Shown: positions 40,957 to 49,177 of the stretch, in pieces
Layout: each line of letters opens with the position of its first letter
How positions within the stretch are numbered: the first letter of the stretch is position 1
Assembly (NCBI RefSeq): GCF_002205895.1
Contig: NZ_NJDE01000001.1
Span: 124,001 to 188,000, forward strand
DNA: 64,000 nt
Reading direction: 5' to 3'
Source of the DNA: Saccharibacillus sp. O23
GTDB taxonomy: Bacteria > Bacillota > Bacilli > Paenibacillales > Paenibacillaceae
Position numbers and translations under genes: made by a program
The notes under the pieces: model-generated
Databases searched by the model: none
What the model was told of the DNA's origin: nothing
Seen by the model: the letters and a program-made list of their open reading frames with translations, nothing else

Positions 40957-41703
40957 TCACGACGTAAGCTTCACATAAAGACGGCCTCCGTACTCGAGCA
41001 GCCGGATGCCGAAAACGGCCGCGAACAGGATCGCCGTGATCCAAATGCCGATCGTCTCGACGCGCCGACCGGACTTTTTGCCCGTCGTCATCAGACCGAA
41101 ACGCAGCTTCCACTTGAGCGGCGGCAGCGGCCGGATTCCGTTCTTGGTCAGCGAGTCGCAGATCAGATGCGCGGCGTAACCGAGACCTCCCGCCAGCCAG
41201 ATCGACGGCCCGTGCGCGGAAGTCAGCCCGTACAGCAGCAGCGTCCATGCCGCCAGCGCATAGATCGTATGGGTGATGCCCCGGTGCGGCGCGAGCGAGA
41301 AGACGATCAGCAGAATGCCGCCCATCCGGTTCCACGGCGCGTAACGTTCGCCGAGCACGATAACCGCAAGCCCGATCAGCACGAACGCGCCTTTGCGCAG
41401 CGCTTGTTCGGGCAGGAACATGGCGACGACCGCGATCGCGGCCAGCACGCTGTTCCACGGCTGGGCGACCGGCGCATAGAACAGCAGCGCGGCCGCGATC
41501 AGCAGCATGGCCGATTGCAAGATCCGCAGCAGCCGATCCGGCAGCGCCCGGGTGACGAGTATGGAGTTCGGATGGTCGATGTCCGGCAGCAGCGAACTGA
41601 CCGCCGCGATCGCGACCGCTCCGACCGTGACCGGCGCGCCCGTCAAAGCGAGCAAAGACAGCGATACGCCGGTCCCTATGATTAAATGAGCTTTTCCCAT
41701 CAT
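40957..41703 (-). CDS. YdjM-type membrane-bound metal-dependent hydrolase
   Basis: A 248-residue membrane protein of the YdjM/DUF457 group: GKAHLIIGTGVSLSLLA with the first His ligand, SSLLPDIDHPNS (Asp-x-Asp-His), then RGITHTIYALAAW and CDSLTKNGIRPLPP, which carry further His/Asp residues around several transmembrane helices. Members are LexA-regulated in some species and also annotated as inner membrane hydrolases; the substrate is unknown. The start is one of two adjacent ATGs (41,703 or 41,700), AAAGGA upstream. It is divergent from the queuosine operon. Confidence 0.88.
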   Translation of the reverse strand: MMGKAHLIIGTGVSLSLLALTGAPVTVGAVAIAAVSSLLPDIDHPNSILVTRALPDRLLRILQSAMLLIAAALLFYAPVAQPWNSVLAAIAVVAMFLPEQALRKGAFVLIGLAVIVLGERYAPWNRMGGILLIVFSLAPHRGITHTIYALAAWTLLLYGLTSAHGPSIWLAGGLGYAAHLICDSLTKNGIRPLPPLKWKLRFGLMTTGKKSGRRVETIGIWITAILFAAVFGIRLLEYGGRLYVKLTS

Positions 41704-42030
41704 GATTCGTGTTGTCCTTTCTGTGCTTGCGTCTTATCCGCTTCCGTTAGAACCGCTTGTTCCCATATGGGAACGGACAAGCTTCGGGAAGCTTAAGGGG
41801 ATTTCGGTTAATTTATTTTTTGATTTGTTTTCGGCAGTATTATCAAGGGTTTACAACGGAATTTCGCTCCTTCGTAAGCTTGGCTCTCGATTCGACCTTT
41901 TGGCAAAACCCGAACAAAGCTTGATTTCTCCAATCATATCATACGCCTACCGAGCGCTCAAGGCGAACAGCCGAATTCGGCGAACAAATATTCGTGCCGT
42001 TCCGAGTATCCGCAGACGCCGCGTTCATGC
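41704..42030. other. Intergenic region between divergent units
   Basis: No gene is supported. It is AT-rich near 41,810-41,850 (TTAATTTATTTTTTGATTTG), suitable for the minus-strand promoter of the YdjM gene, and contains no clear repeat. It ends at the que promoter. Confidence 0.5.
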
Positions 42031-42036
42031 TATAAT
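42028..42036 (+). promoter_or_regulatory. Extended -10 promoter of the que operon
   Basis: TGC-TATAAT is a perfect extended -10 hexamer; no good -35 is present. It predicts a leader of about 260 nt starting near 42,043 that contains the preQ1 riboswitch. Confidence 0.7.
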
Positions 42037-42132
42037 GGAGCACGTCGCGGCGGTACGGATCCGTCGGCGCGCCAACCGTTCGCCTGTCCAAAGGCCCGGT
42101 TGAAGAGATTCCGCCCTTGTGTAACGAGGCGC

Positions 42133-42171
42133 GGGAGAGGTTCGAGAACTCCCTCTATAAAAAACTATTCG
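42133..42171 (+). ncRNA. preQ1-I riboswitch aptamer
   Basis: The sequence AGAGG-TTC ... CCTCTATAAAAAACTA matches the class I preQ1 aptamer. P1 is AGAGG (42,136-42,140) with CCTCT (42,152-42,156), a C-containing loop follows, and the A-rich tail ATAAAAAACTA closes the pseudoknot. The P2 partner bases are less certain (CGA with TCG is one option). It senses pre-queuosine-1 and controls its own biosynthetic operon downstream. Confidence 0.93.
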
Positions 42172-42257
42172 TCGCCCCGCCGATCGCCGAGGTTTATTCG
42201 GCTTGTTCCGCCTACCGGCATAATCGGGGCCAGATGTTTTTTAACGGCAAGTTCCTG

Positions 42258-42299
42258 AACCTCTTTCCTTCCTATTCCAGAAGAAGAAAGAGGTTTTTT
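42258..42299 (+). terminator. Riboswitch-controlled terminator overlapping the queC ribosome site
   Basis: AACCTCTTTC (42,258-42,267) pairs perfectly with GAAAGAGGTT (42,286-42,295), followed by a run of six T ending at 42,299. The queC ribosome site AAAGAGG (42,287-42,293) lies inside the 3' arm, so the same hairpin can also mask translation. The 5' arm can instead pair with GGGAGAGGTT (42,133-42,142) of the aptamer, giving an antiterminator. Confidence 0.85.
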
Positions 42300-42301
42300 G
42301 C

Positions 42302-42967
42302 ATGCTCAAAAACGAAAAAGCGGTCGTCGTGTTCAGCGGCGGCCAAGACAGCACCACCTGTTTGTTCTGGGCCAAAAAAACGTTCGCGGAAGTTCAGGCC
42401 GTCACGTTCGATTACGGACAGCGCCATAAACTCGAGATCGATTGCGCGCGACAGATCGCCGAAGAACTCGGCGTCAAGCATACCGTGCTCGATATGAGCC
42501 TGCTCAATCAGCTCGCGCCCAACGCTTTGACCCGCGACGATATCGAGATCGCGCACGAAGACGGCGAGCTGCCGAGCACGTTCGTCGAAGGCCGCAATCT
42601 GCTGTTCCTCAGCTTTGCCGCCATTCTGGCCAAAACGTCCGGCGCGCGCCATATCGTGACCGGCGTGTGCGAAACGGACTTCAGCGGTTATCCGGACTGC
42701 CGGGACACGTTCATCAAGTCGCTCGACGTGACGCTGAATCTGGCGATGGATTATCCGTTCGTCATCCACACGCCGCTGATGTGGCTCGACAAAGCCGAGA
42801 CCTGGGCGCTGGCCGACGAGCTAAGCGCGTTCGATTTCGTGCGCGAACGCACGCTGACCTGCTACAACGGCGTGATCGGCGACGGCTGCGGCGAATGCCC
42901 GGCCTGCAAGCTGCGCCGCGCCGGACTCGACAAATATCTCGAAGACCGGAAGGCGGCAGCGTTATGA
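42302..42967 (+). CDS. queC: 7-cyano-7-deazaguanine synthase
   Basis: A 221-residue preQ0 synthase that converts CDG to preQ0 with ATP and ammonia. The PP-loop SGGQDSTT (about residues 12-19) and the YGQRHKLE segment that binds substrate are present, as are the four C-terminal zinc-site Cys ([20 protein letters not shown]). Length and N-terminus agree with the family. ATG 42,302 follows the riboswitch-overlapped AAAGAGG. It overlaps queD (ATGA). Confidence 0.97.
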   Translation: MLKNEKAVVVFSGGQDSTTCLFWAKKTFAEVQAVTFDYGQRHKLEIDCARQIAEELGVKHTVLDMSLLNQLAPNALTRDDIEIAHEDGELPSTFVEGRNLLFLSFAAILAKTSGARHIVTGVCETDFSGYPDCRDTFIKSLDVTLNLAMDYPFVIHTPLMWLDKAETWALADELSAFDFVRERTLTCYNGVIGDGCGECPACKLRRAGLDKYLEDRKAAAL

Positions 42968-43464
42968 GCGATTCCGCATTCCAGCGTCAACCCGGACCTT
43001 TTCATATCGTGCAGAAGCTGCAGGTGTTCGGCGAAGACATCTCGGGCGAACAGCTTCGCTACCATCGCAAACGCGTCATGGTCAGCAAGTCGTTCACTTT
43101 CGATGCCGCCCATCATCTGCACGACTACGAAGGCAAATGCAAAAATCTGCACGGGCACACGTACGAAGTCGTCTTCGGCATCTCGGCGGTTCCGTCGGCC
43201 AACGGGATCGCCGTCGATTTCGGAGAGATCAAACGGATCTGGAAAGAGCGGATCGAGACGTACTTGGATCACCGCTACTTGAACGAGACGCTCCCGCTCA
43301 TGAATACGACGGCCGAAAATATGGTGGTCTGGATCTATGAACAAATGGAAAACGCGCTGAAATCGGACGAGCATGCCGCGCTCGGCGCGCGCACGGAATT
43401 CGTCCGTTTGTTCGAAACGCCGACGTCTTACGCGGAAGCCAGACGGGAGTGGATGGAAGAATGA
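42964..43464 (+). CDS. queD: 6-carboxytetrahydropterin synthase
   Basis: A 166-residue QueD enzyme, converting dihydroneopterin triphosphate to 6-carboxytetrahydropterin. Zinc ligands are in [20 protein letters not shown] (the AAHHL and HGH motifs, about residues 48-65), with the catalytic Cys in the same segment. The family DFGEIKRIW and THDHRYLN-like DHRYLNETL follow. It has about 35 extra N-terminal residues compared with typical QueD proteins. Coupled at both ends by ATGA overlaps. Confidence 0.96.
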   Translation: MSDSAFQRQPGPFHIVQKLQVFGEDISGEQLRYHRKRVMVSKSFTFDAAHHLHDYEGKCKNLHGHTYEVVFGISAVPSANGIAVDFGEIKRIWKERIETYLDHRYLNETLPLMNTTAENMVVWIYEQMENALKSDEHAALGARTEFVRLFETPTSYAEARREWMEE

Positions 43465-44216
43465 GCGATTCCGTCAGCAAAAAAACAACCGAACGCGCGA
43501 TTCCCGTGCTCGAGATCTTCGGACCGACCATTCAGGGCGAAGGCATGGCGATCGGACGCAAAACGATGTTCGTCCGTACGGCCGGCTGCGATTACCGCTG
43601 CTCGTGGTGCGATTCGAAGTTCACTTGGGACGGCAGCGCCAAAGACGAGATCCGCATGCTGTCCGCCGAAGAGATTCTCGCGAAGCTGCTGGAGCTCGGC
43701 GGAGATACGTTCGACCATGTGACGATCTCCGGCGGCAATCCGCTGCTGCTTCCGCAGATCGCCCTGCTCGTTCAGCGCCTTCACGAACGCGGCATCCGCG
43801 TCGCGGTGGAGACGCAAGGTTCGCGCTGGCAGGATTGGCTGGTGCGGATCGACGAAGTGACGCTGTCGCCTAAGCCGCCAAGTTCGGGGATGGAAACGGA
43901 TTTCGAGATTCTCGATTCGATCGTTTCCCGTCTGTCCGAAGCTCCCGGCCGCCGCGACCTGTGCATCAAGATCGTCATCTTCGACGAAGACGATCTGACT
44001 TACGCGCGGGACGTGCATCGCCGTTATCCGAACGTTCCGTTTATCTTGCAGACCGGCAATCCGCAGGTATCGCATGAATCCGACGATCATGTCTCTTCCC
44101 TGCTGAGACGCTACGAATGGCTGATCGGACGCTTGTCCGACCTGCCGGATCTCAAAGACGCCCGCGCGCTTCCGCAGCTGCATACGCTCGTCTGGGGCAA
44201 TAAACGCGGCGTGTAG
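43461..44216 (+). CDS. queE: 7-carboxy-7-deazaguanine synthase (radical SAM)
   Basis: A 251-residue radical SAM enzyme that makes the deazaguanine ring. The [4Fe-4S] motif is CDYRCSWCDSKF (CxxxCxxC, about residues 42-49), preceded by GPTIQGEGMAIGRKTMFVRT. SAM-binding GGNP and the late VETQGSRWQDW segment follow. The start is ATG 43,461 overlapping the queD stop (ATGA). An in-frame ATG 12 bases upstream is less likely. Confidence 0.96.
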   Translation: MSDSVSKKTTERAIPVLEIFGPTIQGEGMAIGRKTMFVRTAGCDYRCSWCDSKFTWDGSAKDEIRMLSAEEILAKLLELGGDTFDHVTISGGNPLLLPQIALLVQRLHERGIRVAVETQGSRWQDWLVRIDEVTLSPKPPSSGMETDFEILDSIVSRLSEAPGRRDLCIKIVIFDEDDLTYARDVHRRYPNVPFILQTGNPQVSHESDDHVSSLLRRYEWLIGRLSDLPDLKDARALPQLHTLVWGNKRGV

Positions 44217-44283
44217 TCCGGAAACGATTACGTTCGACCGAACTTTTTTCCAATAACCTGTTTATATCGAAGGAGAATCATTC

Positions 44284-44781
44284 ATGAGCCATTCCCGCCA
44301 AGACGGTCTGGAAGACCTGACGCTGCTGGGCAACCAGGGCACCAAATACACGTTCGAATACGATCCGGGCATTCTGGAGTCGTTCGACAACAAGCACGCG
44401 TACCGCGACTATTTCGTCAAATTCAACTGCCCGGAATTCACGAGCCTGTGCCCGATCACGGGTCAACCGGATTTCGCCACGATCTATATCAGCTATATTC
44501 CGGACGTGAAAATGGTCGAAAGCAAATCGCTCAAATTGTACCTGTTCAGCTTCCGCAACCACGGCGATTTCCACGAAGACTGCATGAACATCATCATGAA
44601 CGACCTGATCGAGCTGATGGACCCGCGCTATATCGAAGTCTGGGGCAAATTCACGCCGCGCGGCGGCATCTCGATCGACCCGTACACCAACTACGGCAAA
44701 CCGGGCACGAAGTACGAAGAGATGGCGTTCAACCGTTTGACGAACCATGATCTGTATCCGGAGAAAGTCGATAATCGGTAA
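44284..44781 (+). CDS. queF: preQ0 reductase (NADPH-dependent)
   Basis: A 165-residue unimodular QueF, reducing preQ0 to preQ1. The nucleophilic Cys lies in [20 protein letters not shown] and the QueF motif [33 protein letters not shown] is the substrate/NADPH region. Ribosome site AAGGAGAATC about 6 bases upstream; 67-base gap after queE in which no promoter was recognised. It completes the pathway to the riboswitch ligand, giving feedback. Confidence 0.97.
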   Translation: MSHSRQDGLEDLTLLGNQGTKYTFEYDPGILESFDNKHAYRDYFVKFNCPEFTSLCPITGQPDFATIYISYIPDVKMVESKSLKLYLFSFRNHGDFHEDCMNIIMNDLIELMDPRYIEVWGKFTPRGGISIDPYTNYGKPGTKYEEMAFNRLTNHDLYPEKVDNR

Positions 44782-44856
44782 GAAGCCTTGAAAGGTTCTC
44801 TGGGTAAATATAAGATGACAGTGTAGAAAAAACCATCTCAAGGAGGACGATCGATC

Positions 44857-45252
44857 ATGGCTTTGACATTTACGGATATGGTGACTCAAGCAAGAAATAA
44901 CGTACCCGGCGTAACTTCGCAGGAAGCTCGCGAAAAGATCAAAAACAATCCCGACACGTTCATTATCGACGTGCAGGACGCTGCGGATGCCGGCGCTTGC
45001 GGATTGATTCCGAGCAGCGCGAACATCTCGCTCGGCATGCTGCCGATCCGCGCCGATCTGGGCGTTCCCGCAGAACTGCGCGACGAGCGTCTGAGCGACC
45101 GCAGCCGTCCGATTCTCGTGACCTGCGGCGCAGGCGGACAAGCCGCTCTCGGCGCTTACGCGCTGAAGCTGATGGGCTTCACCGACGTGGCTTTCATCGA
45201 CGGCGGCACGGCGGCTTGGAAACAAGCGGGGTTCGAGGTCGAAGAAGCGTAA
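44857..45252 (+). CDS. Rhodanese-like sulfurtransferase
   Basis: A 131-residue rhodanese-domain protein. The active-site loop is VTCGAGGQAALGAYALKLMG with the catalytic Cys at about residue 90; an upstream FIIDVQDAADAGACGLIPSS and the end FIDGGTAAWKQAG fit the family. It moves sulfur from thiosulfate or persulfide donors. Ribosome site AAGGAGGACG upstream. It is probably a separate unit, 75 bases after queF, and its relation to queuosine is unclear. Confidence 0.88.
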   Translation: MALTFTDMVTQARNNVPGVTSQEAREKIKNNPDTFIIDVQDAADAGACGLIPSSANISLGMLPIRADLGVPAELRDERLSDRSRPILVTCGAGGQAALGAYALKLMGFTDVAFIDGGTAAWKQAGFEVEEA

Positions 45253-45292
45253 ATGGCGCGGGAAGCGTAGGGGCTGCGGGGTAAATTCGTTC

Positions 45293-45362
45293 AAAACGCT
45301 GTCTCGCCCGGAAAAGTTCGATTATGGTTTTAGCGGAACACTTCCGGGTTCAAAGGCGTTTT
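45293..45362 (+). terminator. Extended hairpin after the rhodanese gene
   Basis: AAAACGC pairs with GCGTTTT and CCCGGAA (45,307-45,313) with TTCCGGG (45,342-45,348), about 40 bases past the rhodanese stop. It may terminate or stabilise the transcript. Confidence 0.55.
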
Positions 45363-45420
45363 TCACTGAATTTCCCCCTTCGCTTCACGCTTGGATGGGG
45401 TAAGAGAAGATAATACTTGA

Positions 45421-45450
45421 AGCTCCGGCGGTATCTGCCGGGGCTTTTTT
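45421..45450 (+). terminator. Intrinsic terminator
   Basis: AGCTCCGGC with GCCGGGGCT, then TTTTT, downstream of the rhodanese gene. Confidence 0.8.
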
Positions 45451-45495
45451 GTTTATCCAGACATGATTTCCGGGCGGAATCGTTAGAGCTAATCC

Positions 45496-45524
45496 TTGCC
45501 GAATACAGCGCCTTGCCCTAGAAT
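45496..45524 (+). promoter_or_regulatory. Promoter of the MFS transporter gene
   Basis: TTGCCG (45,496-45,501), 17 bases, TAGAAT (45,519-45,524), 34 bases before the ATG. Confidence 0.6.
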
Positions 45525-45557
45525 GGTACACATTCCGCAGAATTGGAGGTTGGCCCC

Positions 45558-46856
45558 ATGCTTGTCAAACCCAAACCCGAAGCCGAGCATTCGGCCGGGA
45601 AGTCCGCGAACGCGGCAGAGTCCGCCCGGATTCCGTCGCCGGACCGCCGAGCGAACGGCACGGTCTACAGGGTGTTGTTCGCGATCGGTCTGGTGCATCT
45701 GTTCAACGATTCGATGCAGTCGGTCATCCCCGCAATCATGCCGATTCTGCAGGACTCGATGAAACTGAGTTACGCGCAGCTCGGCTGGATTCTGTTCGCG
45801 ATCAACTTTACGGCGTCGATCATGCAGCCCGTCGTCGGTCTGTTCGCCGACAAACGGCCGACGCCCGCGCTGCTGCCGCTGGCTATGGCTTCTACGCTGA
45901 CCGGCATGCTGCTGCTCGCTTACGCTTCGGATTACGCGGCCGTTATCGTCGCGGTCATCTTCGTCGGTCTCGGCTCCGCCGCGTTCCACCCGGAAGGCTC
46001 GCGGGTCTCGCATATGGCCGCCGGCCCCAGACGCGGACTCGCGCAGTCGATCTTCCAAGTCGGCGGCAACGCCGGGCAATCGCTGGCTCCGCTGCTGACG
46101 CGGCTGATCTTTATCCCGCTCGGCCAGTTCGGCGCGATCTGGTTCACGGGCATCGCGGCGCTCGGCATCGTGGTGCAGCTTTTCATCGCCCGTTGGTACG
46201 GACGCACGCTGCGAGCGGCAGAACGAACGAAAAAAGCGGTCGTCCGCCGAGCGATGGACCCGGCCGTGCGGCGCAAGATCGCCGGAGCCATGACTCTGCT
46301 GCTTCTGTTGGTCTTCGTGCGGTCATGGTACGTCACCTCGGTCGGCAGTTATTACGCGTTTTATTTGCGCGACGCGTTCGCGGTCAGCATCGCCGACGCG
46401 CAGATTTACGTATTCCTGTTCCTCGCGGCAGGCGCGGCGGGCACGTTCTTCGGCGGGCCTCTGGCCGACCGGTTCGGCAAACGGACCGTGCTGTTCGGTT
46501 CGATGGTCCTCGCGGCTCCGCTGACATTGGCGCTGCCTTATGCCGATTTGACTTGGACCGGCATTCTGTTGACGCTGATCGGCTTCATCCTGCTGTCGAG
46601 TTTCTCCGTCTCGGTCGTCTACGCGCAGATGTTGATCCCGGGCCGCGTAGGCGCGGTCTCCGGCTTGGTTACAGGCCTTGCGTTCGGCATGGGCGGAATC
46701 GGCGGTCTGGTATTGGGCAGTTGGATGGACGCTGCGGGCGTGGCGACGGTCATGAAGTTCTGCAGCTATCTGCCGCTGCTCGGCGTGCTGACCTTCCTGC
46801 TGCCTACGGACGCGAAATTGAACGCTTGGGCGAACGCGAACGGCGCGGAACGCTGA
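45558..46856 (+). CDS. MFS transporter, Fsr-like
   Basis: A 432-residue major facilitator with 12 predicted transmembrane helices of the fosmidomycin-resistance (Fsr) type. After a Pro/Ala-rich N-terminus of about 35 residues come VLFAIGLVHLFNDSMQSVIPAI and PILQDSMKLSYAQLGW, then GLGSAAFHPEGSRVSHMAAG, a strong Fsr signature. The likely role is export of small drugs or metabolites; the substrate is unproven. The start is ATG 45,558 with TTGGAGG at 8 bases. Confidence 0.9.
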   Translation: MLVKPKPEAEHSAGKSANAAESARIPSPDRRANGTVYRVLFAIGLVHLFNDSMQSVIPAIMPILQDSMKLSYAQLGWILFAINFTASIMQPVVGLFADKRPTPALLPLAMASTLTGMLLLAYASDYAAVIVAVIFVGLGSAAFHPEGSRVSHMAAGPRRGLAQSIFQVGGNAGQSLAPLLTRLIFIPLGQFGAIWFTGIAALGIVVQLFIARWYGRTLRAAERTKKAVVRRAMDPAVRRKIAGAMTLLLLLVFVRSWYVTSVGSYYAFYLRDAFAVSIADAQIYVFLFLAAGAAGTFFGGPLADRFGKRTVLFGSMVLAAPLTLALPYADLTWTGILLTLIGFILLSSFSVSVVYAQMLIPGRVGAVSGLVTGLAFGMGGIGGLVLGSWMDAAGVATVMKFCSYLPLLGVLTFLLPTDAKLNAWANANGAER

Positions 46857-46881
46857 CAAACCAAGCAGCCTTACGGAAAAG

Positions 46882-46926
46882 AAAAACGAGCAAAGGAAAG
46901 CCGATCGGCTCTTCTTTGCTCGTTTT
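46882..46926. terminator. Bidirectional terminator between convergent genes
   Basis: AAAAACGAGCAAAG pairs with CTTTGCTCGTTTTT, with an inner AGCCGATCGGCT palindrome. Confidence 0.88.
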
Positions 46927-46969
46927 TGCGCTTTCCCGGTTTCTTCTCCTCGTTCGACCTCTTAAGAGG

Positions 46970-47093
46970 TTAGGTTTCGCCCTCCGAGATTTCGTACCTA
47001 ACCCGTGTACGAAGTCTCCGACGAAAAACCCGCTTGAACCGTGCGTGTTTCCGAAGGACACAAACCTTGGATTCAATACGGTCAACTCACTAG
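46970..47093. repeat. Dispersed structured repeat, copy 2 (long form)
   Basis: A homologue of the element at 18,385-18,477 in the same plus-strand orientation. It includes an additional stem GAGA-T-TTCGTAC (46,986-46,997) with GTACGAA-G-TCTC and a GGTTAGG/CCTAACC pairing. The stop codon of the adjacent minus-strand anti-sigma gene lies in its end (CTAG). Both copies flank regulatory genes. Confidence 0.75.
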
Positions 47094-48505
47094 TTCTGAA
47101 TCGGGATACTGATATCCCGCGAAGAGTCCTGCACGCGGTAGGTGCCCGCGTTCACCGAGAACTCTTTTCCTTCCGGCACGTTCTTGAATACGTCGATTCG
47201 GAATCCGTTATCTTGCGTAAATTTGCTGAGCGTCTGCGCAGGGTCCGATTCGTACAATTTACCGTCGACTTTAAGTTTCGTTCCGCCGACGACTTGCAGT
47301 TCTTTTCGATTCGGCGTCTGCATCTGCACGTCTTTTCCTTTTCGAGTCACTTTGTAATCGATCACGCTGCCGTCGGGCATCTTTGCTTGCACCTTTTGCG
47401 GCGTTTCGGTCGGAGCGGCGACCGGCGTCCATGCTTCCGGATAATCGTTCACCACGATCGCGCCGCGCAAACGGAGCGTCAGCGATTTTTCGTTGATATC
47501 GTCCAGTCCGTAGTCGGTGAGATTGAAATACAGCGATTCCGGCCCGTTCGGGTCGACGCCTTCCGGTTGAAACTCCTCTTCCCGTTCGGGATTCGGAGCC
47601 CAAGTTCCCGGAATCTTCTTGTCGTCGGTCTGCAAGACGATATCTTCGTAATAGACGAATCCGGCTTGATCCGGAGCATATTTCCGATCGCGGACCACCG
47701 GAATCCGAACTTCGAAAGGACTGACCTTCGCCGCTTCCAGCTTCACTCCCGTACGTTTCTCGAAAGCGCTCTGGTTCTGATCTTGGATCGGCATATCGTA
47801 AGTCGCGGCGAACAAATTACGGGCTTCGACTTCGAAGTCGATGACCCACTCGCCTTGAAGAGAATCCAGCGTCTGTTCCGTCGCGTATTTCAACCCGTTA
47901 AAAGTCAACCGATAATGCTTCGTTCCGTCTTCCGGGGATAGATCGCTTTCGAAATACTGCGTAAGCGTCCAACCGCCTTTGTCTTCGTCGTAGACGAACA
48001 CGTTGTCGTTGTATTCCTGCAGCCGGTTCAGCTCCCGTCCGCTGTCCAGATCGGTCAGTATCGTTTGTTCGGTCTGGACTTCGGTAAGCCCGCGCTTCGC
48101 CGAATCGGTCAGATGGATGCGCAGCGCCATTTGGTTCTTCTGTTCCAACGCTCTGGGCCCGACCGCCACGCTGTTCAACGTCACTTCGACGCCTTGCGAT
48201 TCGCTCGAGATTCCGATCTTCTGCCCCATCTCGGTATAGACGATTTCTTTGTTCGGGAAAACGTCGAAATAAACCGCGGTACCTCCGGCCGCGGCCAAGA
48301 CTGCGGCGGCAGCCGCCGCCATCGCCCAACGGCGAGCGCGGGAAACGGCCCGTTTCGGTTCGGATACGGCCGCATGTTCCGTCCAGCCCGCGCGGCGCCG
48401 CTCGGTTTCCGCGCAAATCCGCTTCCACATCTCGTCGTAATTCGGATTGCCGTCCGGCAGATCGCGAAACTGCTGTTTGATTTGCGCTTCAGTAATTCGA
48501 GACAT
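47090..48505 (-). CDS. DUF4179-type membrane anti-sigma protein 1
   Basis: A 471-residue single-pass membrane protein. The cytoplasmic part (about residues 1-55) starts SRITEAQIKQQFRDLPDGNP and has WKRICAETERRRAGW. A helix at about 58-80 crosses the membrane. The extracellular part of about 390 residues is beta-rich, with GISSESQGVEVTLNSVAVG and DFEVEARNLFAATYDMPIQD, like DUF4179/DUF5643 domains. It should hold its sigma factor until a signal is received. The start ATG 48,503-48,505 overlaps the sigma gene by 17 nt. No zinc-binding anti-sigma motif is seen. Confidence 0.82.
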   Translation of the reverse strand: MSRITEAQIKQQFRDLPDGNPNYDEMWKRICAETERRRAGWTEHAAVSEPKRAVSRARRWAMAAAAAAVLAAAGGTAVYFDVFPNKEIVYTEMGQKIGISSESQGVEVTLNSVAVGPRALEQKNQMALRIHLTDSAKRGLTEVQTEQTILTDLDSGRELNRLQEYNDNVFVYDEDKGGWTLTQYFESDLSPEDGTKHYRLTFNGLKYATEQTLDSLQGEWVIDFEVEARNLFAATYDMPIQDQNQSAFEKRTGVKLEAAKVSPFEVRIPVVRDRKYAPDQAGFVYYEDIVLQTDDKKIPGTWAPNPEREEEFQPEGVDPNGPESLYFNLTDYGLDDINEKSLTLRLRGAIVVNDYPEAWTPVAAPTETPQKVQAKMPDGSVIDYKVTRKGKDVQMQTPNRKELQVVGGTKLKVDGKLYESDPAQTLSKFTQDNGFRIDVFKNVPEGKEFSVNAGTYRVQDSSRDISIPIQN

Positions 48506-49022
48506 GGTCGTCACTTCCTTTCTCATGGGAATTCGGCGTTTTATCGTACAGCTTTTTTAACATTTTCAAGCCGCGGTTGATTCTCGATTTGGCTGTTCCG
48601 ACCGGCACGTTCAACGCTTCCGCCGTCTCGGTCGTCGATAAATCCGCCATGTAATACAGCAGCATCGCTTCGCGAACTTTGGGTTTGAGCTTGTTCAACA
48701 GGTTGCCGAATTCGTCGGCCGTCTCGGCTCGTTCATATTCGTTTTCTACCGATTGCGAAGCTCGCAGCGGCAGTTGAATCGTAAAAGCCTTTTTTTCTTT
48801 CTGGTTTCCGTTCGTCCGGCGCCGCATCAACGAATGGCATTCGTTGGCCGCGATCCGCATCAACCAAGCTTTCATATGTTCGACCTTGCTTCGATCGGCC
48901 AACATCGCTTTGACGAAAACTTCCTGACAGATGTCCTCCGCATCCGTCCGGTTTCTCAGCATATGCAGGCAGTATCGGAATACGTCTTCTTTGTGCGTTA
49001 GAAATAACGTCTGATCATCCAC
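48489..49022 (-). CDS. ECF sigma factor 1 of the tandem set
   Basis: A 177-residue ECF sigma factor. Region 2 is KEDVFRYCLHMLRNRTDAED through ICQEVFVKAMLADRSKVEHM and AWLMRIAANECHSLMRRRTNG. Region 4 is LKPKVREAMLLYYMADLSTT through ETAEALNVPVGTAKSRINRG. GTG start 49,020-49,022. It ends SNY-stop inside the anti-sigma start. Paralogous to the sigma genes at 50,964 and 53,512. Confidence 0.93.
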   Translation of the reverse strand: MDDQTLFLTHKEDVFRYCLHMLRNRTDAEDICQEVFVKAMLADRSKVEHMKAWLMRIAANECHSLMRRRTNGNQKEKKAFTIQLPLRASQSVENEYERAETADEFGNLLNKLKPKVREAMLLYYMADLSTTETAEALNVPVGTAKSRINRGLKMLKKLYDKTPNSHEKGSDDHVSNY

Positions 49023-49063
49023 GATTGCTCACGCCCTTCGCCCCTCATCGAATTTGTCCCTTT

Positions 49064-49094
49064 TATAGAGACTCGCGAGCTTGGCAAACGGTTC
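49064..49094 (-). promoter_or_regulatory. ECF-type promoter (sigma 1)
   Basis: Minus-strand GAACC (49,090-49,094), 17 bases, GTCTCTATA (49,064-49,072). Shares the motif of the other three sigma genes. Confidence 0.6.
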
Positions 49095-49114
49095 GTTTTT
49101 CCCGAGAAAACGTG

Positions 49115-49147
49115 AAAATCCCGATCCGTGTGCCGACGGATCGGGAT
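49115..49147 (-). terminator. Terminator of anti-sigma 2
   Basis: ATCCCGATCCG (49,119-49,129) pairs perfectly with CGGATCGGGAT (49,137-49,147) and is followed by TTTTC on the minus strand. Confidence 0.75.
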
Positions 49148-49177
49148 AAGCTTCGTGTTTCGTATTCGATGAACCGC

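Larger units (their letters stand above)
45253..45557. other. Intergenic region with two terminators and a promoter
   Basis: Holds the long hairpin at 45,293-45,362 (AAAACGC/GCGTTTT outer stem, CCCGGAA/TTCCGGG inner stem, then TT), the compact terminator at 45,421-45,450 and the promoter of the MFS gene at 45,496-45,524. No gene is seen. Confidence 0.6.
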
